Shown one piece after another: positions 26,062 to 34,390 of a stretch of 61,122 nucleotides of DNA. Source of the DNA: Thermodesulfobacteriota bacterium (GTDB taxonomy: Bacteria > Desulfobacterota > WTBG01 > CAIYCZ01 > CAIRTM01). Every line of letters starts with the position of its first letter. Position 1 is the stretch's first letter. A program made the translations under genes and the position numbers. The stretch is from the NCBI GenBank assembly GCA_028278025.1, contig JANQFE010000081.1:1-61122 (forward strand), read 5' to 3'. The notes under the pieces were generated by a model. It was not told the DNA's origin. It did not search any database and worked only from the letters and a program-made list of their open reading frames with translations.

Positions 26062-26655
26062 CTATGCTTCCATGTATGCAAAAAGAGAAGTTCCTTTACG
26101 CAAGAGCATCTGTTCAAGTTTTGCAACAGGGCATCCAACAACATTATAGTAGCAGCCCCGAATGCCCTCCACAATAATTGCCCCTTCCCCCTGAATAGCA
26201 TAGGCGCCCGCCTTATCCAGCGGATTGATCCGGGACAAATAGAAATGTATTTCTGCATCTGTAAGGTCCCTGAAGGTTACAAGGGTTTTTTCATAATCGG
26301 TTATAATACTGTCGTCCTCTGTATCGACAAGGGCCATACCGGTATACACTGCATGGGTTTTACCTTTGAGCATCTGCATAAAAGTGAATGCCTCCCCGTA
26401 TGTAGCCGGTTTTCCCAGCACCTTGTCGCGATACACAACAACCGTATCCGCACCGATAATCAGCGCATTAGAACGCTGTATTGAAACATTCAAAGCTTTT
26501 CCGCGTGCATTTGCTTTAACATATGCAGCAGGGGACATGTTCTTTTTAGGTGCGGGTTCCTTGAAAGCACTGGTTTGGGCCGTAAAACTGATTCCCAGCC
26601 GGGTAAGCATTTGTTTGCGCCGCGGTGATGCAGAGGCAAGGATTAATTTTTTCAT
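26062..26655 (-). CDS. maf: Maf-family nucleoside triphosphate pyrophosphatase
   Basis: House-cleaning enzyme that hydrolyses modified or non-canonical (d)NTPs to monophosphates. The 197-residue protein opens with KLILASASPRRKQML, then has ALIIGADTVVVYRD, KPATYGEAFTFMQML and DKAGAYAIQGEGA, which together are the Maf signature including the catalytic aspartate in GADTVV. I choose the ATG at 26655 since it begins the conserved sequence; the 20 extra upstream residues come from a repeat-like region. It leads the maf - ywqK-like - cobU unit. Confidence 0.93.
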   Translation of the reverse strand: MKKLILASASPRRKQMLTRLGISFTAQTSAFKEPAPKKNMSPAAYVKANARGKALNVSIQRSNALIIGADTVVVYRDKVLGKPATYGEAFTFMQMLKGKTHAVYTGMALVDTEDDSIITDYEKTLVTFRDLTDAEIHFYLSRINPLDKAGAYAIQGEGAIIVEGIRGCYYNVVGCPVAKLEQMLLRKGTSLFAYMEA

Positions 26656-26701
26656 TATGTCAGAAGTATTTTGTATTTGGTGTCTCGTAAGTAGCGAGTT
26701 C

Positions 26702-26768
26702 CGAGTGCTATGCAACGAGTATCCCTATAATTTCTCAACGCTCAGCACCCATTACTCAGCACTGTCTG
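26702..26768 (-). repeat. heptamer tract with conserved core, upstream of maf
   Basis: Plus-strand core GCAACGAGTATCCCTATAATTTC, differing in a few bases from those at 19311 and 57119, followed by TCAACGC, TCAGCAC, CCATTAC, TCAGCAC units. Unlike the other copies this one sits upstream of a gene rather than at a gene end. Confidence 0.6.
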
Positions 26769-26892
26769 GCTAGCGGTTTTCAGTAAAAATTAATTATTTT
26801 TTTAAAATGTAAACAATATATTTTTGTGATATACAGTTCTCAAACAGTACAGATATATCAAACCGATGTATTACAATACATCCTGAGATCCT

Positions 26893-27849
26893 ATGAAGAT
26901 AGTAAATAATATACCATTTGGGCCGGATGGACAAGAAGTGTTTGAAAAAATAATAGCTATCTGGCCGCCCATAATCAGAGATCGCAAAAAAGAAAAAATC
27001 ATTTATATATTGTCACTGCTGATGCAGACACGCAAACTAAAAACCGTAGACAAAAACCTGGTTATTGAAGCCACACGTCTGGTCGTTCCCAAATCCTATG
27101 ACCCCATCTTTCATATGATAGAAGATATGGATATGTTTGTGAAAAAAATGCTTGATCCGTTCAAAGATATCAAGGCCTATAACAAAATACCTGTACAGGT
27201 CAAGCGCTGGCAGAGACCTCCCCGGAAAAAAACTGCAACATCAACGACACAGAAACAGGTTATTGCCTTTTGTGCAAGCCCGAGGAAAAACGGTAACACC
27301 GACCTTCTGATAGAGGAAGCGTTAAAAGGTGCTGAAGCTGCCGGAGCACAGACTGAGAAAATAATGCTGAACAGAATTAATATGGAATATTGCATAGGGT
27401 GCCGGAAATGCAAGGAACCCGGCTTTGAGCAAATCTATATTATTAAAGATGACATGACAGAAATCTACCGCAAGATTATTGATGCCCGGGGGATTATTGT
27501 AGGGTTTCCCATCTATACCGGCAGGGAATGTGCACAGCTTTCCACATTCCTCGATAGATGGGATGGTTTTGAACGCTATCTGCTGCAGGGCTGTCTGAAG
27601 CCGGGACGCATTGCCATGGTTATCGGCACCTGGGGATATCCCTACAGTGATACCTATGATCATGTTATTGAAAATATTATTTCTGTGCTGCATCTGCATA
27701 AAGTTGAAACCGTGGAAGCACTGTCGGCCTGCGGATTTGAAGGTATCCTGCACGGTCTGGGACCAAACCGCAGGGGCGTTTTAGCACAACATCCCAGACA
27801 GCTAAAAAAAGCCTATGAGGCTGGTAAAGCTTTTGTGGAGTGTATGTAA
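26893..27849 (+). CDS. NADPH-dependent FMN reductase family iron-sulfur flavoprotein
   Basis: A 318-residue cytoplasmic protein. From about residue 118 it is a flavodoxin-like FMN reductase: VIAFCASPRKNGNTDLL binds the FMN phosphate, followed by the cluster-type motif CIGCRKC and IIVGFPIYTGRECAQLSTFLDR. The first 105 residues are a separate helical domain with several lysine/arginine stretches (RDRKKEKIIYIL, RKLKTVDKNLV), which I do not recognise with confidence. Such proteins shuttle electrons between ferredoxin and other carriers in anaerobes. It stands alone upstream of a PilZ gene, next to but not facing the Rnf operon. Confidence 0.8.
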   Translation: MKIVNNIPFGPDGQEVFEKIIAIWPPIIRDRKKEKIIYILSLLMQTRKLKTVDKNLVIEATRLVVPKSYDPIFHMIEDMDMFVKKMLDPFKDIKAYNKIPVQVKRWQRPPRKKTATSTTQKQVIAFCASPRKNGNTDLLIEEALKGAEAAGAQTEKIMLNRINMEYCIGCRKCKEPGFEQIYIIKDDMTEIYRKIIDARGIIVGFPIYTGRECAQLSTFLDRWDGFERYLLQGCLKPGRIAMVIGTWGYPYSDTYDHVIENIISVLHLHKVETVEALSACGFEGILHGLGPNRRGVLAQHPRQLKKAYEAGKAFVECM

Positions 27850-27923
27850 GGGCAATGTTAATTGAATAAAATCCGATAGCAACTGCATATCTGTAAAAAC
27901 TATCCTGCAATGGAGAGCTTACT

Positions 27924-28271
27924 ATGGTGGAAAAAAGAAAAATTAAAAGAAGACATTTGATCTACTACCTGAAAGTACTTGAAACAAAGACAAACGAAGT
28001 ACTTGGATATCTGGTAGATATCACAACACAAGGTATAATGATAATGAGTGAAGAACCTATTGAGGTTGACAAGACTTTTCACCTGAAAATGCTTGTACAA
28101 TCAGAAATGAGTAACAAGGAATATCTGCAATTTGATGCTACCAGTAAATGGTGCCGGAAAAGCATTAATTCTGATTTTTATGATTCGGGATTTGAACTGC
28201 TGAATATGCCCACTGATGATTTCAAAAAAATTGAGGAAATCATAGAAGAACTGGGGTTTAGAGACCGGTAA
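27924..28271 (+). CDS. PilZ-domain protein (c-di-GMP receptor)
   Basis: A single-domain protein of 115 residues. EKRKIKRRHLIYYL carries the basic RxxxR-like element and VDITTQGIMIMSE the D/NxSxxG-like element of PilZ domains, with Thr-Thr-Gln in place of the usual serine. Such proteins bind cyclic di-GMP and regulate motility or surface polysaccharide. A GGAG site lies eight bases before the ATG. It converges with rnfD, 16 bases away. No partner effector is nearby. Confidence 0.8.
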   Translation: MVEKRKIKRRHLIYYLKVLETKTNEVLGYLVDITTQGIMIMSEEPIEVDKTFHLKMLVQSEMSNKEYLQFDATSKWCRKSINSDFYDSGFELLNMPTDDFKKIEEIIEELGFRDR

Positions 28272-28287
28272 TGTAACTGCCCGGACT

Positions 28288-29301
28288 TCACTTGTTTTTT
28301 AAAACCCGGTCCACCACCGGCACAGCAACCTGCCCCTGACTAAATTTTCGGGTTGTATATTTCTCTATCAATGGCGACAGGGCATTCATAAGCAGTATCG
28401 CATAACAGACCCCTTCGGGATAACCGCCATATTGCCGTATAAGAATTGTTATAATGCCTGCCCCGCACCCAAAGACTAATCGGCCTGATTTTGTCACCGG
28501 GCTGGTTACCACATCTGTTGCCATATAAAAAGCCCCCAGCAGCAGCCCCCCCGCAAACAAATGAAAGACCGGATCCTGGCCGAGCACAAGGGCAAGCACA
28601 AAGATTGTCCCTATATAGGAAAAAGGAATATGCCAGGTGATAGTGCCTTTATATAAAAGGTAAGCAGCACCGATAAGAATTGCTACAGCCGATGTTTCAC
28701 CGATACATCCGCCAACATTGCCGGCAATCAAATCAACAAGGGGGGTGGTGTGACCCTGCATTTTCATAGCCGCAAGCGGCGTAGCAGTAGTTACGGCATC
28801 TACGGCATTGCCGGCAGCCGGTGAGCGCCATGTTGTCATAATACCCGGCCAGGCTGCCAGTAAAAAAGCCCTTCCCACCAGAGCCGGGTTGAAAATATTC
28901 TGTCCCAGCCCGCCAAACACATGTTTACCCACTACGATCGCAACCGCCGATCCGACAACCGGTATCCAGAACGGTACTGCTGGCGGCAGGGTGAAAGCCA
29001 GCAGCATACCGGTTACGGCAGCACTGCCATCCATAATCGTTATGTCATCATTTGTTAAGACATTGTACAAAAACGGCCTGAATTTAAAACCGGGTGCGAA
29101 AAAAAACACCTGAACAAGCATCTCGGTTATCTTTGCAGTTGCCATACTGAGCAGCATAATCCACAGCACATACCAGCCGAAAAAGAAGACGCTCACCGCA
29201 CATATCGGCACAGCAGCGATAAAGACATCAAACATCAGGCAGTGGGCTGTCTCACCGTTTCGCAGATAGGGGGGGGAAGAGACTATAAGTTTTTTTTCCA
29301 T
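28288..29301 (-). CDS. rnfD: Rnf complex membrane subunit RnfD
   Basis: Integral membrane subunit of the ferredoxin:NAD+ oxidoreductase that pumps Na+ or H+. The 337-residue protein has multiple hydrophobic helices, the covalent-FMN threonine region VTTATPLAAM (TTATPL), and LVGRAFLLAAWP and GHTTPLVDLIAGNVGGCIGE, all typical. The ATG at 29301 has an AAGG site nine bases before it; a TTG at 29310 would add three residues. In this operon rnfD is the last gene, after rnfC, instead of preceding rnfG. Confidence 0.94.
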   Translation of the reverse strand: MEKKLIVSSPPYLRNGETAHCLMFDVFIAAVPICAVSVFFFGWYVLWIMLLSMATAKITEMLVQVFFFAPGFKFRPFLYNVLTNDDITIMDGSAAVTGMLLAFTLPPAVPFWIPVVGSAVAIVVGKHVFGGLGQNIFNPALVGRAFLLAAWPGIMTTWRSPAAGNAVDAVTTATPLAAMKMQGHTTPLVDLIAGNVGGCIGETSAVAILIGAAYLLYKGTITWHIPFSYIGTIFVLALVLGQDPVFHLFAGGLLLGAFYMATDVVTSPVTKSGRLVFGCGAGIITILIRQYGGYPEGVCYAILLMNALSPLIEKYTTRKFSQGQVAVPVVDRVLKNK

Positions 29302-29314
29302 AGAAAGCAACCTT

Positions 29315-30649
29315 TCAGGTCCACAGAGTTCTATAGCTGTTAAAAATCAGCAGACTGTCCCGGCCTTTACTGTTGAGCTTGCCCAGTTTGAGCAGCTCAA
29401 CAAGCGGTATAATCGAGGGGCAAACATAATAGCATAACCCGCACTCCAGGCATGAATACAGCCCCAGCTCCTCAGCCTCGCCAAACCGTTTATGTTCAAC
29501 CAAATCAGCAATAAGGTTGGGAGGAATCCGTGCGGGACATACATCCACACACTTGCCGCAGCGTACACAGGCACAGCGTTTATAAAAGCGCGATTTACGC
29601 TCTTCATCAAATGCAAGAGCTACAGCAGCAAAAACACCCCGTGCTTTCTTAATAAGAGGGGCATCCAGCATCGGCTGGGGCCGCCCCATAATGGGGCCTC
29701 CCAGGGTTACACGACGTACATTTGAAACGTTTCCGCCGGCCTGTTGAATTATATCAGATAGCTGAGTGCCTATTTTTATCCACATATTTTGGAGGGTCTG
29801 TATCCCGGAACCGGCAACGGTCACCAACTGCTCCATAAAAGGTATCCCCAATACAAAGGCATCATATACAGCAACAGCTATATATGGTTCAATTACTATG
29901 GTTCTGTCTATAGCTGTGACTTTGTCTTTAACGATACCCCTCATAAGCGCTTTTTGTCTAATCATGGCCTCGATGGTATCGGGCAGAGGCTGATTAACCT
30001 CCTCTATAACCGCTGCCGGGATGCGGTTGCACAGACTGCGCACTACGGAAACAAGGGATGATTTTCCTTTTTCAACGACAATAATGAGCTTATCGGCTCC
30101 CGAGTTCTCAAGCAGGATGGTAAGACCTTGTGAAAATTTTTCTGTTTCTTCCAGAATAAGGCGTTCTTTAGAGCAAAGGTACGGTTCAAATTCGGTCGCA
30201 TTGACCAGGATCGTTGCAATAGTTGCAAAATATTTATAATCCAGAGGAATGCCTTTTTCCCTGAAAAATTCCCCCACATCGCTAAGCCCTGAATCTCTGA
30301 ACGGCTGCATAGGGGCCTGAGATTCGGTTCCATCGGCAGAAATCCTGACAGAATTAACCTCATGTACAAGAGGATGGGGCATCGGGATGATTGCAGTAAC
30401 CTCACCTGCAATTGGTGAATGCACCGCAATATGTTCCGGAGCTTTGCCGATAGTGCCGACCTTCTGGCCTGCTGTAACCGTATCTCCGGTATTGACAAAA
30501 ACCTCAAACGGATTCTCCGGAACATCCTGAAGAGGCAGCACAACCCGCTGGGGCTGTGCCATGCGCACGCTCTGTTTTGTGGCAGTATCACCTATATAAT
30601 CAGGTGGAGCCTGATTTCTTCGTTGAAACGTCGGCCAAAAAGCGTCCAA
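29315..30649 (-). CDS. rnfC: Rnf complex NADH-binding subunit RnfC
   Basis: Peripheral subunit that binds NADH and FMN and passes electrons through two [4Fe-4S] clusters. The N-terminal biotinyl/barrel-like part has VVLPLQDVPENPFEVF and GEVTAIIPMPHP, followed by a Rossmann-like domain. The C-terminal ferredoxin pair reads CVRCGKCVDVCP and CLECGLCYYVCP. There is no ATG near the start: a TTG at 30649 with AGGGGG seven bases upstream is my choice, a TTG at 30673 the alternative. Separated from rnfB by a flavodoxin gene. Confidence 0.93.
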   Translation of the reverse strand: MDAFWPTFQRRNQAPPDYIGDTATKQSVRMAQPQRVVLPLQDVPENPFEVFVNTGDTVTAGQKVGTIGKAPEHIAVHSPIAGEVTAIIPMPHPLVHEVNSVRISADGTESQAPMQPFRDSGLSDVGEFFREKGIPLDYKYFATIATILVNATEFEPYLCSKERLILEETEKFSQGLTILLENSGADKLIIVVEKGKSSLVSVVRSLCNRIPAAVIEEVNQPLPDTIEAMIRQKALMRGIVKDKVTAIDRTIVIEPYIAVAVYDAFVLGIPFMEQLVTVAGSGIQTLQNMWIKIGTQLSDIIQQAGGNVSNVRRVTLGGPIMGRPQPMLDAPLIKKARGVFAAVALAFDEERKSRFYKRCACVRCGKCVDVCPARIPPNLIADLVEHKRFGEAEELGLYSCLECGLCYYVCPSIIPLVELLKLGKLNSKGRDSLLIFNSYRTLWT

Positions 30650-30687
30650 AACGGTGCCCCCTAGGTAAAGCAACCAGCTGTCACAGT

Positions 30688-31170
30688 TCAGCTCTCTGCT
30701 TGTGTGTGTGGTTCAAACCTATCCATTACGTTAGCCGCAAATTCCTCAGCGCTACGAAGCTTTCTTTTGGTAAGGGTTGCGCCCAGCAGCGTAGTAATAA
30801 AGGTAAAATCAAAAACCTGTGCCCCCCTGCTTTCAATAAGCTCGGTAAAATCATCGCGGACATGCCCGCGTGAAAAAATAGCCCCGCCGGTGAGAAAACC
30901 AACAACTGCTTTTCCTTCCAGATTGCCGCATCTTTGGATATAGGCTGCCATGTAAGGATGGACCTTCATTACCATGGTCCAGCCTCCCATGAATATGAGA
31001 TCATATGGAGCAAGATCCAGAGTGAATGAAGGAGAAAAATCCTTTACAATTCCATCCGGCGTCAAGTCAAGTTTAACCATATCAGCAGATCCCTTAAGGC
31101 CCTGCTGGATTGAATCGGCAACTTTTTGCGTATTGCCTGTTTTAGAACAGTATATTATGATGGCCTTCAT
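30688..31170 (-). CDS. flavodoxin inside the Rnf operon
   Basis: A 160-residue flavodoxin-fold protein: KAIIIYCSKTGNTQKVADSI is the FMN-phosphate loop, DLIFMGGWTMVMKVHP and VVGFLTGGAIFSRGHVRDDF the later loops. The start overlaps the rnfB stop by four bases (ATGA), so it is translated with the complex. It lies exactly between rnfB, which accepts electrons from ferredoxin, and rnfC, which delivers them to NAD. A role as an alternative electron carrier for the Rnf complex, for example under iron limitation, is plausible but inferred from position only. Confidence 0.85.
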   Translation of the reverse strand: MKAIIIYCSKTGNTQKVADSIQQGLKGSADMVKLDLTPDGIVKDFSPSFTLDLAPYDLIFMGGWTMVMKVHPYMAAYIQRCGNLEGKAVVGFLTGGAIFSRGHVRDDFTELIESRGAQVFDFTFITTLLGATLTKRKLRSAEEFAANVMDRFEPHTQAES

Positions 31171-31985
31171 TGATTAACGGCCTCCCCGGTTTTTGTATCG
31201 CCAAGCTGTACTATGATCTTGCGGGGACAGGCTTCAATACACTTACCGCATGCATTACACTTGCTGTAGTCAAAACTGATAAGATCGTCCTGCATTACTA
31301 TGGCCTCTTCAGGACATGTCTTTATGCATTTGCCGCAGCTGATACAGCCAACCTGACAGTTCTGCCGTACAATCTTACCCTTGTCTTTTGTGTTGCAGGC
31401 AATATGCGGCAAGGCCTTTTTAGGAACCAGGATAATAGCCTGTTTCGGGCATTCTGCAACACAGTTGCCGCATCCTGTACACACTTCGGGATCAATTTCA
31501 GGAGTTTTTCTATCCTGGTGGCTGAGAGCACCGAAGGGACACACTCTGATACAATCACCAAAACCCAGACAACTGTATTGGCAGGCATTATCACCCCCGC
31601 AAAAAAACCCGGCAGCCCGGCATGAGGGGATGCCGCTGTACTCAAACTGCTTCGGTCCCAGGGCACCATCAGAGCATCTGATCACGGCAATCTTTGGCTC
31701 CGCGGCAGTTACCTCCTTGCCGAGAATTCTGCCGATTTCTTCAGCCTTGTCCTGCGCAAGCACACACAAATTCGGGGCTGCATTATCCTCAACCATGCTT
31801 TTAGCATAAGCATAACAGGAAGGGTTGCCGCAGCCACTGCAGTTGGCACCGGGTAGAATCTTTTCAATCTGTTCAACCCGGGGGTCTGTTTTAACTGCAA
31901 AAACCCGCGATGCAATTGCCAGAGCCACCCCTGCCAGAAAACCGCATGAGCACAATACTATTACTGCAGTGATTATAGTATTCAT
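31167..31985 (-). CDS. rnfB: Rnf complex ferredoxin-accepting subunit RnfB
   Basis: The 272-residue protein has an N-terminal membrane segment, then the Fe-S domain ILPGANCSGCGNPSC, and a series of ferredoxin motifs: CIRVCPFGAL, CTGCGNCVAECP, CISCGKCIKTCP and CNACGKCIEACP. It therefore binds several [4Fe-4S] clusters and is the likely docking site for ferredoxin. It lies between rnfA and the flavodoxin gene. The number of clusters is as in the longer anaerobe-type RnfB proteins. Confidence 0.95.
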   Translation of the reverse strand: MNTIITAVIVLCSCGFLAGVALAIASRVFAVKTDPRVEQIEKILPGANCSGCGNPSCYAYAKSMVEDNAAPNLCVLAQDKAEEIGRILGKEVTAAEPKIAVIRCSDGALGPKQFEYSGIPSCRAAGFFCGGDNACQYSCLGFGDCIRVCPFGALSHQDRKTPEIDPEVCTGCGNCVAECPKQAIILVPKKALPHIACNTKDKGKIVRQNCQVGCISCGKCIKTCPEEAIVMQDDLISFDYSKCNACGKCIEACPRKIIVQLGDTKTGEAVNQ

Positions 31986-32041
31986 AACGTTTAATTATAT
32001 CTCGATAGTACAGCCATCTCAAGAGTGTATCAGCTCTTTTA

Positions 32042-32623
32042 TCAATGCGTAAAAAACCCCTGAAAACCGAAAAAGGATAATGCCATCAAACAGCCTATAA
32101 CAAAACTCAGGGGGAAACCCTGCATGGATGGCGGGACCCTGCATACCGAAAGCCGCTCCCTGATACCTGCCATGATACAGATAGCAAGCGTAAAGCCCAG
32201 ACCGGCACCGAGCCCGTGTATAATTGTCTCAATGAGGTTATAATCATCTTTTATATTGAGAAGGCATACACCCAGCACTGCACAATTTGTTGTAATCAGC
32301 GGCAGATATATGCCCAGCACACGCTGCAGCATAGGGCTTGTTTTGGCGATAAAAAGTTCGACAAGCTGCACAAGTGCTGCAATAACAAGAATAAACACTA
32401 TGGTTTGCAAAAACTCAACCTGGTAAGCGATAAGAACATACCGGTTAATGAACCATGTGACAATAGAAGCAATAGTCATAACAAATATAACCGCTAGGCC
32501 CATGCTGGTAGCCGATTTGAGCTCGCGGGAAACACCGAAAAAGGGACAAAGCCCCAGAAATTTTGCCAGTATAAAATTATTAATAACAACAACACTGAAA
32601 AAAATTATAAAAAGCTGTTCCAC
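32042..32623 (-). CDS. rnfA: Rnf complex membrane subunit RnfA
   Basis: Six-helix membrane protein of 193 residues: NNFILAKFLGLCPFFGVSRE with its conserved cysteine near the first helix, YLPLITTNCAVLGVCLL with the second cysteine, and GLGAGLGFTLAICIMAGIRE. In Rnf and Nqr these cysteines hold an intramembrane [2Fe-2S] cluster shared with the paired subunit RnfE. The start codon overlaps the rnfE stop by one base. Normal length. Confidence 0.95.
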   Translation of the reverse strand: MEQLFIIFFSVVVINNFILAKFLGLCPFFGVSRELKSATSMGLAVIFVMTIASIVTWFINRYVLIAYQVEFLQTIVFILVIAALVQLVELFIAKTSPMLQRVLGIYLPLITTNCAVLGVCLLNIKDDYNLIETIIHGLGAGLGFTLAICIMAGIRERLSVCRVPPSMQGFPLSFVIGCLMALSFFGFQGFFTH

Positions 32624-33225
32624 TATGAAGACCTTTTGCGCGATATATAATTAAATAAGCCCAGCAGCAGTCCCATAGTCAGGAAGGCCCCGGGAGGCAG
32701 AATCATAATCACTGCAGGTTTAAAAGAAGAAAACAGTATCGGAAAACCCAGCAGTGTTCCGTTACCTATCAACTCTCTGCTGCTGCCGATCAGTATCAGT
32801 GCCAGGGTAAAGCCGGTACCCATACCAAATGCATCCGCAATTGACGCCCCTGTTGACGACTTGGAAGCAAAGGCCTCGGCCCTGCCCATGATGATGCAGT
32901 TTACAACAATCAGCGGAATAAAAATCCCCAGGGCATTATGCAGATCAGGTGCATAGGCGGCCATAACAAGATCGGTTATGGTAACAAACGTAGATATAAT
33001 AACAATGAATGAAGGTATACGAACTTTGTCGGGGATGAAGTTGCGCAGAAGTGCAATAAAAATATTGGACCCCAGCAGCACAAAGGTAGCCGCCAGCCCC
33101 ATACCGATAGCATTTTCTACGGAGGTTGTAACCGCAAGAGTGGGACAAATTCCCAGAACCAGCCGGAAAGACGGATTTTCCTTAAAAATACCCTTATAAA
33201 ATTCAGCGCCAAACCCCATCTGCAA
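32623..33225 (-). CDS. rnfE: Rnf complex membrane subunit RnfE
   Basis: Homologue of RnfA with the inverted-repeat partner role. The 200-residue protein has RLVLGICPTLAVTTS (conserved cysteine), IPLIVVNCIIMGRAEAFASK and FGMGTGFTLALILIGSSREL. It overlaps rnfA by one base. Upstream, 253 bases separate it from the rnfG stop, an unusually long gap within the operon that holds the structured repeat at 33300-33400. Confidence 0.95.
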   Translation of the reverse strand: MQMGFGAEFYKGIFKENPSFRLVLGICPTLAVTTSVENAIGMGLAATFVLLGSNIFIALLRNFIPDKVRIPSFIVIISTFVTITDLVMAAYAPDLHNALGIFIPLIVVNCIIMGRAEAFASKSSTGASIADAFGMGTGFTLALILIGSSRELIGNGTLLGFPILFSSFKPAVIMILPPGAFLTMGLLLGLFNYISRKRSS

Positions 33226-33299
33226 AACCCCTCGTCCAGGGATAAAAATTTGTATTACCAGTACAGCGTCACAATTAATTTTTCAGTTCAACCGGTAGC

Positions 33300-33400
33300 A
33301 ACACTCGGTTCGAGTGCAAGGGCGGTGCGAGCCGCCGATGATGCATACAAATGATACAGATGTTGCGGGCACATAGCCCGAAGCAAACACATCGACAGTT
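33300..33400 (-). repeat. structured intergenic element, copy 2, between rnfG and rnfE
   Basis: Shares the conserved blocks of the element at 8-92 (here 33316-33332 and 33363-33385). Several hairpins are visible: GGCGG-TGCGAG-CCGCC, CGGGC-ACATA-GCCCG and CACTCG-GTT-CGAGTG (plus strand). Further on lie GGGGAACCCC and CACATTTAAATGTG. It interrupts the Rnf operon. It has no coding look; short open frames across it do not match between the copies. Confidence 0.6.
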
Positions 33401-33478
33401 GCCAGCTTGGGGAACCCCCACATTTAAATGTGACGCTGTGCCAGGTAATATAAACTAAACATTCCATACTGTGCCCGA

Positions 33479-34096
33479 TCATGATTCCACCGGTTGCTCA
33501 ACACGGACAGCCTTCTCCATGATGCCGTCTTCATGATCGCTAAAAAAAACAAGGCCCTCATGAACAGCCTGCATCACTGCGATAGACGAAATAGTTGCAC
33601 CGGAAACCTGATCAATATCTCCGCCATCCTTGCGCAGATCCCATTTTGTATCAGTAAGATTTTTGACTGTAAACTGCTGGTAAAACTGTTCTTTGGTGAT
33701 ATTAGCACCCAGGCCGGGAGTTTCACTGTGGTTGATGATTTTAATACCGCTGATTGCAGCCTCTCCTGAAACGCCTACCATAATTTCTATGGTGCCGCCA
33801 TAACCTGATGTAGCAACCTCAAACGCTGTTCCTAAAACTTCCCTGTCTTGTTTTATAAAATAAAATTGCCTGCAGGAAGCCGTACCGCTTTCGTCGTCAC
33901 AATAAAGAGAGTCAACCATCTGCACCCCCTGGGTTCCTTCATGCTGCGGGAAAACAGCATTCACCGCTCTGATCTTTTTGAGGCGCTGCTGATAAGCTAT
34001 GGGTCCTTTGGTAAGATTATACACATAGGCCAGTGATAAGGCTGCACCACAGCAAATAATTGTCAGAACTATTGCTAATCTGCAAAGCTCACGCAT
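33479..34096 (-). CDS. rnfG: Rnf complex FMN subunit RnfG
   Basis: Carries a covalently bound FMN on the outer face of the membrane. The 205-residue protein has one N-terminal transmembrane helix (residues 5-25), NHSETPGLGANITKEQFYQQF, and the flavinylation motif SGAT in VSGATISSIAVMQAV. It is the first gene of this operon, with a 290-base gap upstream for the promoter. Its final residues RVEQPVES are echoed by RVLLPVELKN encoded about 190 bases downstream, suggesting that the tail was split or duplicated when the repeat arrived. Confidence 0.94.
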   Translation of the reverse strand: MRELCRLAIVLTIICCGAALSLAYVYNLTKGPIAYQQRLKKIRAVNAVFPQHEGTQGVQMVDSLYCDDESGTASCRQFYFIKQDREVLGTAFEVATSGYGGTIEIMVGVSGEAAISGIKIINHSETPGLGANITKEQFYQQFTVKNLTDTKWDLRKDGGDIDQVSGATISSIAVMQAVHEGLVFFSDHEDGIMEKAVRVEQPVES

Positions 34097-34390
34097 AGAT
34101 ATACTGTGTACTGGTTCGGTTTAGATTGGATACACTAAGTTGTTATATACCCCAACGAAAAACAACATACATCCGGTAATACAATTTTCTGGACACTATA
34201 CACTACTGAGTTAAAAAGTAAAGAAATTTCTTAGAAGCTATTCTTTTCCCTTGATGATATAGGACAAAACTCCTATTATAATTTCTGCTGCATTGTAGCA
34301 CATTACTCAATAATCATATATGATCGACAGGCGTAGAAAAAACAAAACGGCTTTTTATGAGTGATTATATAACCACTGAAGGAGGATTAT

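Noticed and set aside
33288..33482. Open frame of 64 codons on the minus strand between rnfG and rnfE
   Set aside because: It lies in the structured repeat, has no ribosome site, is not kept in the other copy of the repeat and shows a poor protein composition.
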